Below are positions 11,511 to 21,599 of a stretch of DNA of 64,000 nucleotides, piece after piece. A program made the translations under genes and the position numbers. Source of the stretch: Fragum whitleyi (taxonomy: Eukaryota; Mollusca; Bivalvia; Cardiida; Cardiidae); contig OX411544.1 of assembly GCA_948146395.1 (NCBI GenBank), forward strand, positions 59,015,642 to 59,079,641, in the 5' to 3' direction. The first letter of the stretch is position 1. Every line of letters starts with the position of its first letter. Below the pieces are notes generated by a model. That model did not search any database, was not told where the DNA came from, and saw only the letters and a program-made list of their open reading frames with translations.

Positions 11511-11897
11511 GGAACATCGCTCGGACTTTTCCATAACTTGAAAAGTACCTCGGACGTAAGTGTTGTAATTTTGGATCATTTTTTAGGTAATTCGGCTCCT
11601 GGTAGTACTTCGGTTAATACGCATGAAGAAAATCACATTTTGTTAATTCTTTCCGATCGTCTTTCAAGATCTTTTAGGCATATTATAATTTGATAACAAA
11701 ACGCAGTAAGACACTGCGTTTTGTTATCAAATTATGATATGCCCATTGTTATTCTTTCCTAGAGTTTGTTTTATGCAACGTCATCCTTAGCGGGATCGTT
11801 TATGTTTGTGACGTCATATAAACCCACGAAATGACGTGCTTTCATGGCTGCGCCCGTATTATTTCCGAGGTCTATTCCGTAGAATCGCCGAAGGTTC
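11511..11897 (+). repeat. repeat L, copy 1, with central palindrome
   Basis: Starts GGAACATCGCTCGGACTTTT and ends CCGAAGGTTCCCGATTG. The centre (11692-11745) is a perfect-looking hairpin, TTTGATAACAAAACGCAG and its complement. It is collinear with 17041-17420 and, apart from an insertion, with 15225-15920. Only the terminal quarter resembles pieces at 12589-12668 and 30290-30335. Confidence 0.85.
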
Positions 11898-12344
11898 CCG
11901 ATTGTATAATTATAAGATATAATATAAAGTTATAATATGCTGCATAATCATTTATGCTTGAATTCCGAGTCACTTATGAGACACATGTTACATATGTCAT
12001 CATATAGGCCTATGTAACAGGTGTTACATCAGTATCGAGGGTTCAATGCAAGACTTTACTAAGTGTCTATACTTAGCACAATCTTGCGCTTGCGTTACAA
12101 ATATACCCAACAGCGCAGGTCTTACATATTGTGCAGCCTAGATGACCACACAGTATAATAAGTTTGTTCGCTAACCATCTAAAGAAAGGGTAAGATGATG
12201 TATGTCTACATATAATAGCGCACTGTCTACATATAGCGCATAGTAAAGACGCTGATCGGCATGTTCGAATGTACAGACTGGCAACAAGCTTTGGTTTGCG
12301 AAAAGTATTAGAAACACTCCAACCAGTTACGCAAAAATAGTGGT

Positions 12345-12510
12345 TAAGTAGGAGATCGGACACTGTATCATTGGGTCCCAGGTTCGATTCCTGCGGTCTT
12401 CGAAAATATCCTCTTCAACAGTCATCTGTCTACCACCAATGGATTGATTATCGTAGATCGAACTGGGCTGAGCAGTTTGAGGCTCAGAAAGAATACGGCG
12501 ATAGTACTGT
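12345..12510 (+). mobile_element. degenerate SINE with tRNA-like head
   Basis: GGTCCCAGGTTCGATTCC is a T-arm-like box B. It is followed by a body resembling the window's full SINE (ATCCTCTTCAACAG..CACCAATGGATTG). The 3' tail is lost. It is not a functional tRNA gene, as the anticodon half cannot be folded. Confidence 0.6.
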
Positions 12511-13321
12511 TATGGCATATCAAAAATTCATAGTCTTGAGCTCCAACCGCGCATTATGACTAAATGAGAGAACCCGAGTCACAATATCACTCTGAACATC
12601 GCTCAGACTATTTCGTAATCTGGAAAGTATCTCGGACGGAAGAGATAATTTTGGGTCATTTTTGGTGAACGAACGTTTCGTTCACCCGTGTTACTATGTA
12701 AGAAACACCCTGTGGGTTCTTAATATATTCGAAATAAAGTAGTGCCCTTTTAGATTCAATTAATTATTTCTCAAGACTTCTCTTCTCAAAATTACTGTTT
12801 ATTTCGTTTATAGCGTGATACAAGAATTCTTGCACATGTGAAAATAATGCTAAATTCCCTTTCGAATTATTAAGTGAAGCTTAAATCTTTAATCAGGCGA
12901 ATGGAATATCAGAGTTAAGGGCAAAAACAAAGTTTGTGTCTATACACTGTATAGACACATACTATGTTTTTTATCTAATCCCTCGCTACTGCAAGTTGTA
13001 GTAATTTGCCGGATATATGTGTTCTAGGTCGTGACCTCCTAAACTTGATTTTACTGTACAATTCAATACACGTAGTGTAAATCTGTGGTTTATGCAATTG
13101 GTTTTTACGTACCTTTACAACATGCGACAGTCAGTCTCGAGACTGGTTTCGAGAATTATTTGACACTCGTTTTAAATGTACAACCTTTCTTGTGTATTTT
13201 CTTTGAATAGGGATGAACGCCGCTATAAACAATTACTCATAATCCGATTTTTGTCATAAATGTAAATATATGATAACATACCTATACGACGAAATTTGGA
13301 TTGAGAATCAATCGCCTGTGA

Positions 13322-13372
13322 ACTGGAGCACCTAAACATGGATTGCTGGTATTTCTCGCACCAGATCTATTA
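13322..13372 (-). mobile_element. short SINE fragment
   Basis: CTGGAGCACCTAAACATGGA and TGGTATTTCTCGCACCAG match the reverse complement of the SINE body. Confidence 0.6.
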
Positions 13373-13536
13373 TATGCCTAAATCCTAACCTTGCATTCGC
13401 CGTCTACCCTATTAGTTTTGCGATTATACACTAATTGGTTGAAGCAACAGAATTTAGACTACGACTATATTAAGACAATCCATTACCTGTACAAAATACG
13501 TACCTTCATAAATATTCTTGTTTTTCTTCTATTTCT

Positions 13537-14611
13537 AGCTCACCAGAACACATCGTGCTCAAGGTGAGCTTTTGTTTGACATTGAATGTCCGTCGTCCGT
13601 CGTGCGGTGTGCGTGGTGCGTCGTGCGTCGTCCGTCGTGCATCGTCATGTTTCAACAATTTTCTTGTTTAAATTCTAGAGGCCACAAATATGATCCAATC
13701 TTCATGAAACTTGGTCAGAATGTTGTTCAGGTCAAAAGGATGAACCCTATTGAAAATGGGAAGGATCCTTCAATATCACAGGAAAAGGGGCCAAAATGAC
13801 AATTTTCTTGTTTACACTCTAGAGGCCACAAATATGGCCCAATTTTCATGAAACTTGGTCAGAATATTAGCCAGGTCACAAAGATGAACCTATTGAAAAT
13901 GGGAAGGATCCATGCCATGTCACGGGAAAAGGGTCCTTAATGACAATTTTCTTGTTTATACTCTAGAGGCCATAAATATTGCCCAAAATTCATGAAACTT
14001 GGTCAGACTATTCGCCAGGTCACAAATATGAACTCTAATGTAAATGGGAAGGTTCCGTGTCATATCACAGGAAAAAGGGCCTTATGACAATTTTCTTGTT
14101 TATACTCTCGAGGCCATAAATATGGCCCAATCTTCATGAAACTTGGTCAGAATGTTGGCCAGGTCTAAAGCATGAACCCTATTGAAAAAGCGGAAGGTTC
14201 CATGCCATATCACAGGAAAGGGGACTTAATGACAATTTTCTTATTTATACTCTGGAGGTCACAAATATGGTTGAAACTTCATGAAACTTTGGTAAGAACG
14301 TTGGTCAGGTCATAAAAGTGAACCCTATAAAAATTCTAAAGGACCAATGCCGTATCACAGGAAAATGGGCATTAAGGATGATTTTCTTATCAACACTACA
14401 GAGGCCACAAATATTGTCCAATCTTCATGATACTTGGTCAGAATGTCTGTCAGGTCACAAAGATCAACCCTATCGGAAATGGTAGGGATCCGTGCAAATG
14501 AGGTCCAATCATAATGAAACTCAGTTGACATCTGCCTATGTGATTGATGTGATGTCCCAGGGGTCCAAGAGACTCAGGTGAGCGATCTAGGACCATCATG
14601 GTCCTCTTGTT
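13537..14611 (+). mobile_element. family A tandem-repeat element (A-a)
   Basis: The 5' end is the hairpin AGCTCACC..GTGCTCAAGGTGAGCTT. A CGTCCGTCGTGCG run follows, then about six 145-bp repeats from 13655 to 14500, each with TTTTCTTGTTTA, CACTCTAGAGGCCACAAATA and TTCATGAAACTTGGTCAGAA. The 3' end is CAGGTGAGCGATC, the stem-loop GGACCA-TCA-TGGTCC and the terminus TCTTGTT. CAGGTGAGC repeats the 5' arm in inverse. Architecture as in non-autonomous Helentron-like elements. Reading frames across the array have no coding meaning. Confidence 0.85.
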
Positions 14612-15224
14612 ACACAATGGCATCAGATAATTGATGTTTTACAAAACTCAAAACATTACCTAAAGAGACCAAAACATTGTAATTACAGCGTTTGGGTTTA
14701 AAACGAAACAGCGGTCTTTGAATTAGGGGGTTTGGGGGCCCCATTCAGGTCATTAAAGTTCCAGAGCCCTAACGGATTGCGTTTCATAGTCAAATATGGA
14801 GTCCGCATGTTGAAATTGAATTACCTTTCGGACTGCTTTTTTCGAGTTAAAGAAATTATGTTACGACATTATAGAAACACGACACTGCCACTCGGAGCAT
14901 ATAATAATTGAAAAAAAAAACACTCAAATATTCAGCAAATAATATCAAATTCCGTTTGAATTATTTACCGAAATGTAGATTAAAACAACGACAACAAAAC
15001 CCAAACAAAAACACATTATGTTTCCTGTTATGTGATTCTATTTATTTCTTTTACATTATAATTTTTGAGAACAAATTCGACATTGAAAACAAATTTGAGT
15101 TTACAGTGAGAATTATCGAAATTTTGTCGAAACACTTTCCCCTAATAATTTTTTACGTATGAAACTTCTCTTTTCTCAACGAATTCAATACGTCACTCTA
15201 GAATGTCATCAGAATCGTTCACTA
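14612..15224. other. intron DNA, no feature recognised
   Basis: AT-rich sequence with an A10 tract near 14910. An apparent 84-codon frame at 14908-15162 is Asn/Lys/Phe/Ile-rich, as expected of AT-rich noncoding DNA. Confidence 0.5.
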
Positions 15225-15920
15225 TTAGTACTTTCAGTGCTTTGATTTAGTTAATTCTGCTTCTGATGGTACTTTGGTTATTTGATACGCCTGAAGAAAT
15301 TCGCATTTTGTAAATTCATTCCGGTCGTCTGTGAAGTTTTTTTTGGGGAGGCTTATTATAATTTGATAAAAACCTTGCGTTTTGTTATCAAATTATGACA
15401 TGCCCCTTTTATTTTTAGCTCACCTGAGTACAACTTGCTCAAGTGAAGCTTTTAGGATCACCCTGACTCCGTCGTCGGTCGCGCGTTGTCATCTTTCTTA
15501 AAACTTCATCTACTCCTCAACTGCTGGGTCGATTTCATTGAAATTTTGCCAGAATGTTTCTTGGGTGACCCTCTTCAAAAAGTTCTGATTGGCCCATAAA
15601 TATGGGCGTGGCAAGGCGGGGCTCTTTTTGAGTCTTTTCTGTAATGAATGGGTGGGCAGGGTCAATCATCAATGTAATTTCTTGAAATAACATCTCCTCT
15701 TCAACAATTAGGCAAATGTTAATGACACTTTGCCAGAAAGTTTCTTGGATGTAATCCACTAGACCAATAAAATCCAGGTGAGCGGTTTTAGGCCATTCTG
15801 TCCTCTTGTTTCGTTGATTTTGTTTTCTGCAACATCATCCTTTGCGGGATCGTTGATGTTAGACGCGTTATCATGGCTGCGCCCGTGTAATACCCGAGGT
15901 TGCCGAGGGAACCCGATTGT
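15225..15920 (+). repeat. repeat L, copy 2, split by a family A element
   Basis: The left part 15225-15416 and right part 15811-15920 together match copy 1 and copy 3 (GGCTTATTATAATTTGATAA, then CGTTGATTTTGTTTTCTGCA and ATGGCTGCGCCCGT). The interruption is element A-b. Confidence 0.8.
15417..15810 (+). mobile_element. short family A element (A-b) inside repeat L
   Basis: Starts AGCTCACCTGAGTACAACTT and ends CAGGTGAGCGGTTTTAGGCC..TCCTCTTGTT. It has only about one and a half internal units, so it is a minimal form of the family. On its right the host resumes with TCGTTGATTTT, matching copy 3 of repeat L at 17283. Confidence 0.85.
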
Positions 15921-16217
15921 CACAATGTACGTCGCCACTAGCACTTCGGAATATCGCAAAATCCTGATAGTATGCGCAGGATCAGGTGACTAGGAACTTT
16001 CTGTGAAAATGTCATCAAAATCCGTCCAAAATTGCTAAAGGAGTTTTGTTCCTAAGATACTGGTACGTGCGGACGAACTTACCAATGGACAGACGGATAG
16101 ACTAATAGACGGAGAAAATGAATGATATATTATATTATATACGTACATAAAACTGTGAAAAAAAAGGGCGGGGTGTGTGTTAAGCCTGCCCTTTCAGACA
16201 AACGAACTAAAAAGTAA

Positions 16218-16360
16218 AGACCTGTAATAGTTCCGCAACGTCTTGGTAGAACTTTAACAGTGTTAACTGAGGTTTCCTAATGGTTTTCATTTGGGAAACT
16301 CGGTCTACATTGTGAAAGATCATGAGTTCCAAAGCGTTGCGGAACTAGTACGGGTCCACT
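16218..16360. mobile_element. small palindromic MITE
   Basis: Ends are GACCTGTAATAGTTCCGCAA and, at the right, TTGCGGAACTAGTACGGGTC. The inner arms TGAGGTTTCC / GGAAACTCGG also pair. Length is about 143 bp. Confidence 0.85.
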
Positions 16361-16883
16361 ACCTTAAGGTGGTCTACTAAGTGTTCTCTCAGCGCAATTT
16401 TCTATACAATAATCATGGTTCAGTCATTCAGAAAAGTGAACATCGAAAAAAAGGTCATATCTAGCAAAGGTCATTTTGAGATGTACTACTTTGCACTTTG
16501 TAGATAATGAAGTCTCCAAATGTCTTTAGACAGTCATGCAAACTTCTCGTAATTTAAATGTGTCCAAGATAATCATTGATTGCGTCTAAAGTAAGTTTCA
16601 AATTTTTGACAATGTCCTGTTTAGGCTCAAATACGTAGCAAGAAGGAATTAACATTCTAGATTCTGTATATCTTTCGACAGTTGGACGGCCGATCCTGGA
16701 CTGTCTTTTCAGTCCGCGCACTATAGCAATGGTCAAAGATATTCATTTTTCCCTGTTCAACTTTATTTTTTTACTCCCAACGGATTACTTACCGGCGTCT
16801 TGGTTGAATATATTAGTTATTTAACTGGTAAACTTAAAATTTGATCCTTTTCGATTGGCACAATCTGCGTTTTCTTGCATATT

Positions 16884-17035
16884 TCTGACTCATTACACGA
16901 AAAGGGACCATCTGGGAATGAAAATTTAATAAGATTTTGAAAAGGTAATTGGGTCCAGCAATGGATAACTAGAGGTTGTATCTCGAAAGAATTTATATGG
17001 GAAGTTAGTATTTCAAAAATTATGATATGGGGAGG
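16884..17035 (+). mobile_element. MITE M7 left-half fragment
   Basis: CATTACACGAAAAGGGACCA and TTGGGTCCAGCAATGGATAA match the family's left half. It stops where repeat L copy 3 begins. Confidence 0.75.
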
Positions 17036-17040
17036 CATTC

Positions 17041-17420
17041 GGAACATCGCTCGGACTTTTCCGTAAACTGGAAAGTACCTCGGACGTAAGTGTAGTAATT
17101 TTGGGTCATTTTTTAGGTAATTCGGCTCCTGGTGGTACGTTAATACGCTTGAAGAATAGTATATTCCTTTAATGGTTTCCGAACGTCTGTTGAGATCATT
17201 TTGGCATGTTATAATTTGAAAGCAAAACGCAGTAAAACACTGAATTAGTTTTCAAATTATAATGTGCGCAATTCTAACCTTACGTTGATTTTATTTTTCG
17301 CAACGTCATCCTAAGTTATGTTTGCGACGTCATATAAACCCACGTGCGATATGACGCGCTTTCATGGCTGCGCCCTTATTATTCCCGAGGTCTATTCCGT
17401 AGAATCGCCGAGGGTTCCCC
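17041..17420 (+). repeat. repeat L, copy 3
   Basis: Same start (GGAACATCGCTCGGACTTTT) and same end region (GAATCGCCGAGGGTTCCC) as copy 1. The central hairpin is decayed (GCAAAACGCAGTAAAACACTG). Confidence 0.85.
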
Positions 17421-17459
17421 AGTGATAGGGAGGTTGTAATTGTGGAGTCAGATCAGAAT

Positions 17460-17606
17460 TCTAAAATAATCATTCTAGATTCAGAAAAATTGTGCGAACG
17501 CTTAAAGTTTCGACCCGCGTCAGCCTGTGCATTTTGCGCAGTCTGACCGGTCTCGATATTTTTCGCATATCTCAGATGGTTTCTTTTTGCGTGACGAGTT
17601 ACCCAC
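17460..17606 (+). mobile_element. MITE M8 right half, ending at a splice acceptor
   Basis: AATCATTCTAGATTCAGAAA, then CAGCCTGTGCATTTTGCGCA and the terminus GATGGTTTCTTTTTGCGTGA, CGAGTTACCC. Its end lies about 15 bases before the coding exon at 17622, so the MITE supplies part of the branch-point region. Confidence 0.8.
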
Positions 17607-17621
17607 ATTCTTTTGTTCCAG

Positions 17622-17765
17622 CCATAAAAGACGTATTCCGGTTATTAGACAAAGATGGCAGCGGTACTCTAGATACTTCTGAGCTCGCTAACGCAATGGA
17701 GTCTATGGGAGTAGAATGTGGGGATTTAGAAATTGACGAACTAATGAAACAAATTGACGAAGACG
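17622..17765 (+). CDS. EF-hand protein gene, exon with EF-hand 1 and start of EF-hand 2
   Basis: A 144-base exon flanked by TTCTTTTGTTCCAG and G|GTATTC, with phase 1 at both ends. It encodes a helix (AIKDVFRLL), the canonical loop DKDGSGTLDTSE with Asp1, Asp3, Ser5 and Glu12, the next helix LANAMESMGVECGD, and the beginning of EF-hand 2 up to IDEDG. The donor splits the second calcium loop between residues 3 and 4. The first loop is at about residue 74-85 of the known 221 residues. Each loop residue expected to bind calcium is present. Family knowledge: paired EF-hands of this calmodulin/troponin C type change shape on binding calcium and act as sensors in the cytosol. An apparent extension of the open frame past 17765 is intron. 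Confidence 0.9.
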
Positions 17766-18827
17766 GTATTCTTGTTTTGTTCAACTGTTCTTTTCTGGTC
17801 ATTTTCTTTCTATTTTCTATTCTATTCTATCCTCAGAAAGAAGTGTCCCTACATATGTAGAAATAAACATTATAACAGGTTGGGAACAACCTGAGCATAT
17901 CGCAGGGAAAATTGTACAGTTAGTAAAATCGTGAAGTTGATATTAAATTCGCTCAAAACCAGTCTAAATCGCTCGATCAGCGCTCCATTCAAAACATTAA
18001 AACCACTCATCCCAATCACTCAAAAACGCCCTGAAATCGTTCAAAAACGCTAACAAATGGTTTAAACAGTTTATCATTTCATTTATGTTGATCAAATTAT
18101 TGTACTTTTTTGTTAACTGGTGTGGTTTTTAAAGCGTGTGATTGGTCCGTGAAGACAAACAAACGGAAAAGTACGTAAAGGGAGTTAAATAAAATATCGA
18201 CCATTTCGTCCAAATTAGATTTTATAATTAAATTATAATGTTTAAATACCTCTCTTGAATTTTATTCAAACTTTTCTCGTCGCATTCCTTCAGTTTAATT
18301 TCAAAATAGTTCCAAATCCATTCACCTTGTCAATCACTATGTTAATATTAGTATGTGCTGTGATAAAAGAAACTGTATAGAATAAAAATAGGATAATCGC
18401 TTGTTTCAGTATAAGATCGATTGATATTTAATTTCGTGAACAAAAAAACCCAAACAGTATTTTCACTCGTGACTCCTCCGATCGTGGAAATATAGCTTTT
18501 GGTATTCACAAAATTAAATATCAAGGAAAAGCGATTATTCTAATTCTTCAATGCAAATAATTTTTTAGAACAAATTTTCTTAGATCGCATCACTTTGCAC
18601 GTGATTGCTATGCAACGTTCATAATGACATAACATCAGATAGGGTGAAATGAACGAAAGCGGGATACAAGCTTCTGATAATTTCAATGGTTGGTTGTTGA
18701 GCTATTCAAATTATAATCTACCATTATTTTTCAAAAACATTAAAGAAAAATTAATCTTATACTGAAACAAACAACATACTCTTCATCCAATGTTGCGGCT
18801 GATCTTGATTTATCATCAATGCTTTAG
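17766..18827 (+). other. intron 2 of the EF-hand gene
   Basis: GTATTC to GCTTTAG. AT-rich and unique within the window. CGAAATTAAATATCAA-type inverted words at about 18425-18525 (GATATTTAATTTCGTGAA and TTCACAAAATTAAATATC) form a weak palindrome of about 100 bp. Confidence 0.75.
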
Positions 18828-19070
18828 GGAACGGAACGTTGGATTTCTTCGAATTCGCCCACATGGTGTCGTCAAAGCTGTCGGAGTTTGACCCAGAAAA
18901 GGAAATAAAAGACGCGTTCGCAGTGTTTGACGTGAATGGAGACGGTAAAATCAGTGTCGAAGAACTGCGAGCCGTGGTGGAATCACTCGGCGGTCACATG
19001 ACTGAGGACGAACTAGAGAGTATGCTCCTAGAGGCGGACGATAATAATGACGGCTATTTGGATTATTCAG
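18828..19070 (+). CDS. EF-hand protein gene, exon with EF-hands 2-4 (calmodulin-like)
   Basis: A 243-base exon between GCTTTAG and TCAG|GTTGGT. Joined to exon 17622-17765 it completes loop 2, DEDGNGTLDFFE. It then carries loop 3, DVNGDGKISVEE, and loop 4, DDNNDGYLDYS, whose last Glu comes from the next exon. Helices LRAVVESLGGHMTEDELESM are very like calmodulin's third and fourth hands. All four loops in the gene have acidic residues at positions 1 and 12 and Gly at 6, so all should bind calcium. The linker between hands 2 and 3 (AHMVSSKLSEFDPEKEIKDA) is calmodulin-like in length. The acidic N-terminal extension and non-calmodulin tail make it a calmodulin-like protein, not calmodulin; troponin C-like is the main alternative. 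Coding confidence is high; exact family name is not certain. Confidence 0.93.
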
Positions 19071-19134
19071 GTTGGTATTGTTCTTTATTTTGCCACATTT
19101 CGGATTTTTAATCTTATAACTATACAAATATCTG

Positions 19135-19435
19135 TGTGATAATATCCCATGTGCTATTTATTATGATATCATATGGATATTTTTAGAACAATGACATAAA
19201 GTTGTTATTTATTTAGAAACTTGCATTTCTGTTAGAAACATCGACGAAAACAAGGCAAATAGAGGTTATGAGATAAATATAATACGTATTTAGTGTATTC
19301 TGTGGAAAAAATATCTAACTCGCTTGCGGGAATTGATAATTGTCTCGGGAGAGGCTCGACAATTACCAATTCTCCCAATCTCGTTAGATTTTTTTTTTTT
19401 TCATACCAAACACCAAGTACGTATTACATAACATA
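19135..19435 (+). mobile_element. palindromic element N, copy 2
   Basis: Matches 4776-5068 in opposite orientation: TTTTTAGAACAATGACATAA, GAAACTTGCATTTCTGTTAG, AATAGAGGTTATGAGATAAA, then the hairpin half AATATCTAACTCGC..GGGAATTG. Confidence 0.85.
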
Positions 19436-19711
19436 ACATAATTTTATTGGCTAATTTAACACATACATGTTTTATGCCAAATAAGCTTAACATCATAAAT
19501 ATTGGTGGTTCCATATTAAATACAAACCAATTATTTATATATATATTTATGTTCTAGACTGTGAAACGCGTTGATTATCTAGAACTACAAAGATTTCTTT
19601 TTTGTAGACTTTTCCATAATTCGTGATTATCTAGTTTGATATATTACTACCGTTATGTAAGGTGTGACATTTCTTTAATTCATGAGGGTATGAAACTGTG
19701 GTTGGCCCTGT

Positions 19712-19830
19712 TATCAGGATGACAAAACGGTGCAAACTGTTTGGAAACTATACCCCGCTTTGCACAGGAACTCACGCGCAAAGCTAGATTTAATTTGCAA
19801 ACAGTTTCCACCGTTTTTTGTCATCCTGAG
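19712..19830. mobile_element. palindromic MITE with GGATGACAAAACGG ends
   Basis: GGATGACAAAACGGTG and CACCGTTTTTTGTCATCC are the ends. CAAACTGTTTGGAAACTATA pairs with the complement near TTTAATTTGCAAACAG, with GCTTTGC / GCAAAGC at the centre. Its layout, including the CCCCG..TTTG centre, recalls the element at 10157-10412. Confidence 0.85.
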
Positions 19831-20191
19831 TGCATGGCATCTCACTATTACTGAATACGCTAAAGTAGATTCAAAGATAAATTCGTTTCAAGTTTAATTT
19901 CAGACATCCACGAATTAAATTGTATATTCTCTTCTTGTGTTGTTATTCAATATCATTCGATATAATAGTTAAGTTATTTTAAAGTTTGGACCATATTATC
20001 AGGGAACCACAGTAAAACTTGTATTGAGCGACCACTTACGGGACCACAAAAAGTGGAAGTTATAGAAAATGGTCGCTTAGTACACGTTTGATTACAAAAA
20101 AAAGAAAAACACTTTTTTTATTGAATATGTACATAATTGCGAAATTCTCAATAGTCCTGTGTTATATATATCGATTTAAAATCGATTTCAG

Positions 20192-20277
20192 AATTCGTAA
20201 GGATATGGATTGGAGAAGACCAGTTTAACCCCAAAGAAGACAAAGAAGGTGAAAAAGACACTGTTGACGAATCGTAG
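20192..20277 (+). CDS. EF-hand protein gene, last coding exon
   Basis: The acceptor TCGATTTCAG is followed by AATTCG. The first two bases complete Glu12 of the fourth calcium loop (TCA G|AA TTC gives SEF). The peptide EFVRIW closes the last helix. A short, charged, calmodulin-unlike tail follows (GEDQFNPKEDKEGEKDTVDE) and ends at TAG 20275-20277. The known part of the protein is 221 residues. An AATAAA at 20455-20460 is a candidate polyadenylation signal. Confidence 0.9.
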
Positions 20278-20454
20278 CAAGCAGTAAACCGACACTTTAA
20301 AATCTTGTGTTGTGTGATGTCCAGATTTTCTGCAATTGTGAGCTATCAAAATGTTATAACTACAGCCAGAATTAAGCTGCGGTTACAACTTTTGGTCGCA
20401 CCAATTGTAGATATGTATAGGTCGCTTTAAATGACCTAAATTCGTTCCCTAAAA

Positions 20455-20460
20455 AATAAA
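20455..20460 (+). terminator. candidate polyadenylation signal of the EF-hand gene
   Basis: AATAAA 178 bases after the stop codon, the first canonical hexamer downstream. Not otherwise tested. Confidence 0.45.
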
Positions 20461-21175
20461 CTGAATGAAAAAAACGTTTGCTGCTACACGATATAGTACA
20501 ACAGCAATGCTTTCATAAACAACGACTGGTATCGGATGCAATTCTAGTAAATCTTTCGGAAATTAATAATAAATTTAAATGTAGTTGATTATTTGCACTG
20601 TCGAAAAAGAGAACTTTATTGAAACTACAAAAAATGGTAAAGCCATTACAACACCCCATCCCCTGTATTAATTGGCGTTATGCCTTTCTATTGGACGCCT
20701 TTTTTCACACAGGATTATCTAAAACAATTATTTCGTCAAATATTTCTTGAAGTTGTTGAGAATTTAGTTCAGCCGCGTGGCACAATAACGACAATCATTC
20801 TGAAAACAATGCCCAGATTCTGTCGAGCTGAATTGTCATAAGGAAAGAGATGTCTACGCAAAATCGAAGAACTTGGCGAACAGGTTTTGCAAATTTCGCC
20901 ACCCTCGCTAAATAGCGAAAGTCTCAGTGTCTAGATATACTTGACGCGATTCCTTTCGTAAAATTCTAGCATGAACTTCAAAGAGTACTTTCTCGCTTGA
21001 CGTCTTCAGTAATGGTTTATTTATATTATTTAATTTTTTTTTTTTTTCGTTAAATTTTCTTTTTACTTTTTGGGTAAAGGAAGCGAAAGTAGACGACGCA
21101 AAATGTCACAAAGTACGGGCGTTGTTTATCAGTAAAAAACGTAGTTACAAAGAGCAAATCGTTGGAATGCTACCT

Positions 21176-21217
21176 AAACGTCGTAACTACAGCTTATTAA
21201 AGCTGAAGCTACGACGT
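21176..21217. repeat. palindromic core CGTCGTAACTACAGC
   Basis: ACGTCGTAACTACAGCTT and AGCTGAAGCTACGACGT form a hairpin. The same arm sequence occurs in the hairpin at 26247-26285. Confidence 0.75.
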
Positions 21218-21489
21218 TCAAGCCGCCTTAACCGTGACGAAAATATGTGAAACTAAATGACGGAAAATGTCGACGTTCAACTGTCATCTCATAACAGATG
21301 AATGCTGTGATTGTTCAATCGATTTTTTGAATGGCAGCAAAGATCGGCTTGCAAAAGGAAAGGTAAGAGAGATGTAGAAAATATAATAGAGGTATAGGGC
21401 GAAGACTAGTCAATCTTATCATGAAGAAAGTATTTTTACGGAGAGAGTCCCAAATACCACATTCAGGTGGGGTTATTGCCTGCAACTTT

Positions 21490-21560
21490 AGCGTAGCCCT
21501 TTCTCTGATAAACTAATCGAGAGCCTCTCCATTAGTTTATCAGATAGAGGGCTACGCTAT
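21490..21560. repeat. 71-bp near-perfect palindrome
   Basis: TAGCGTAGCCCTTTCTCTGA plus TAAACTAAT on the left pair with ATTAGTTTATCAGA plus TAGAGGGCTACGCTA on the right, around a GAGAGCCTCTCC centre. No gene nearby; probably a hairpin MITE remnant. Confidence 0.85.
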
Positions 21561-21599
21561 AGTAGCTAGGTTACGGCCTCTTTTCATCTTTCGTCGTAG

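Larger units (their letters stand above)
7951..17621 (+). other. intron 1 of the EF-hand gene, 9.67 kb, repeat-filled
   Basis: Starts GTTTGT and ends TTTTGTTCCAG. Its content is mostly listed separately: MITEs of family M, palindromic elements, two family A elements, a family B element, SINE pieces and three copies of repeat L. In 8171-9477 and 12669-13320 I recognise nothing except general AT-rich DNA and, at 13322-13372, a short reverse SINE piece. Confidence 0.7.
19071..20191 (+). other. intron 3 of the EF-hand gene
   Basis: GTTGGT to ATCGATTTCAG. It contains palindromic element N copy 2 (19135-19435) and a second palindrome at 19712-19830. Confidence 0.8.

Noticed and set aside
17492..17621. 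Upstream extension of the EF-hand exon as a start-codon exon (frame begins at 17492)
   Set aside because: That stretch is the right half of a MITE and a consensus acceptor ends at 17621; the exon at 7758 fits the phase.
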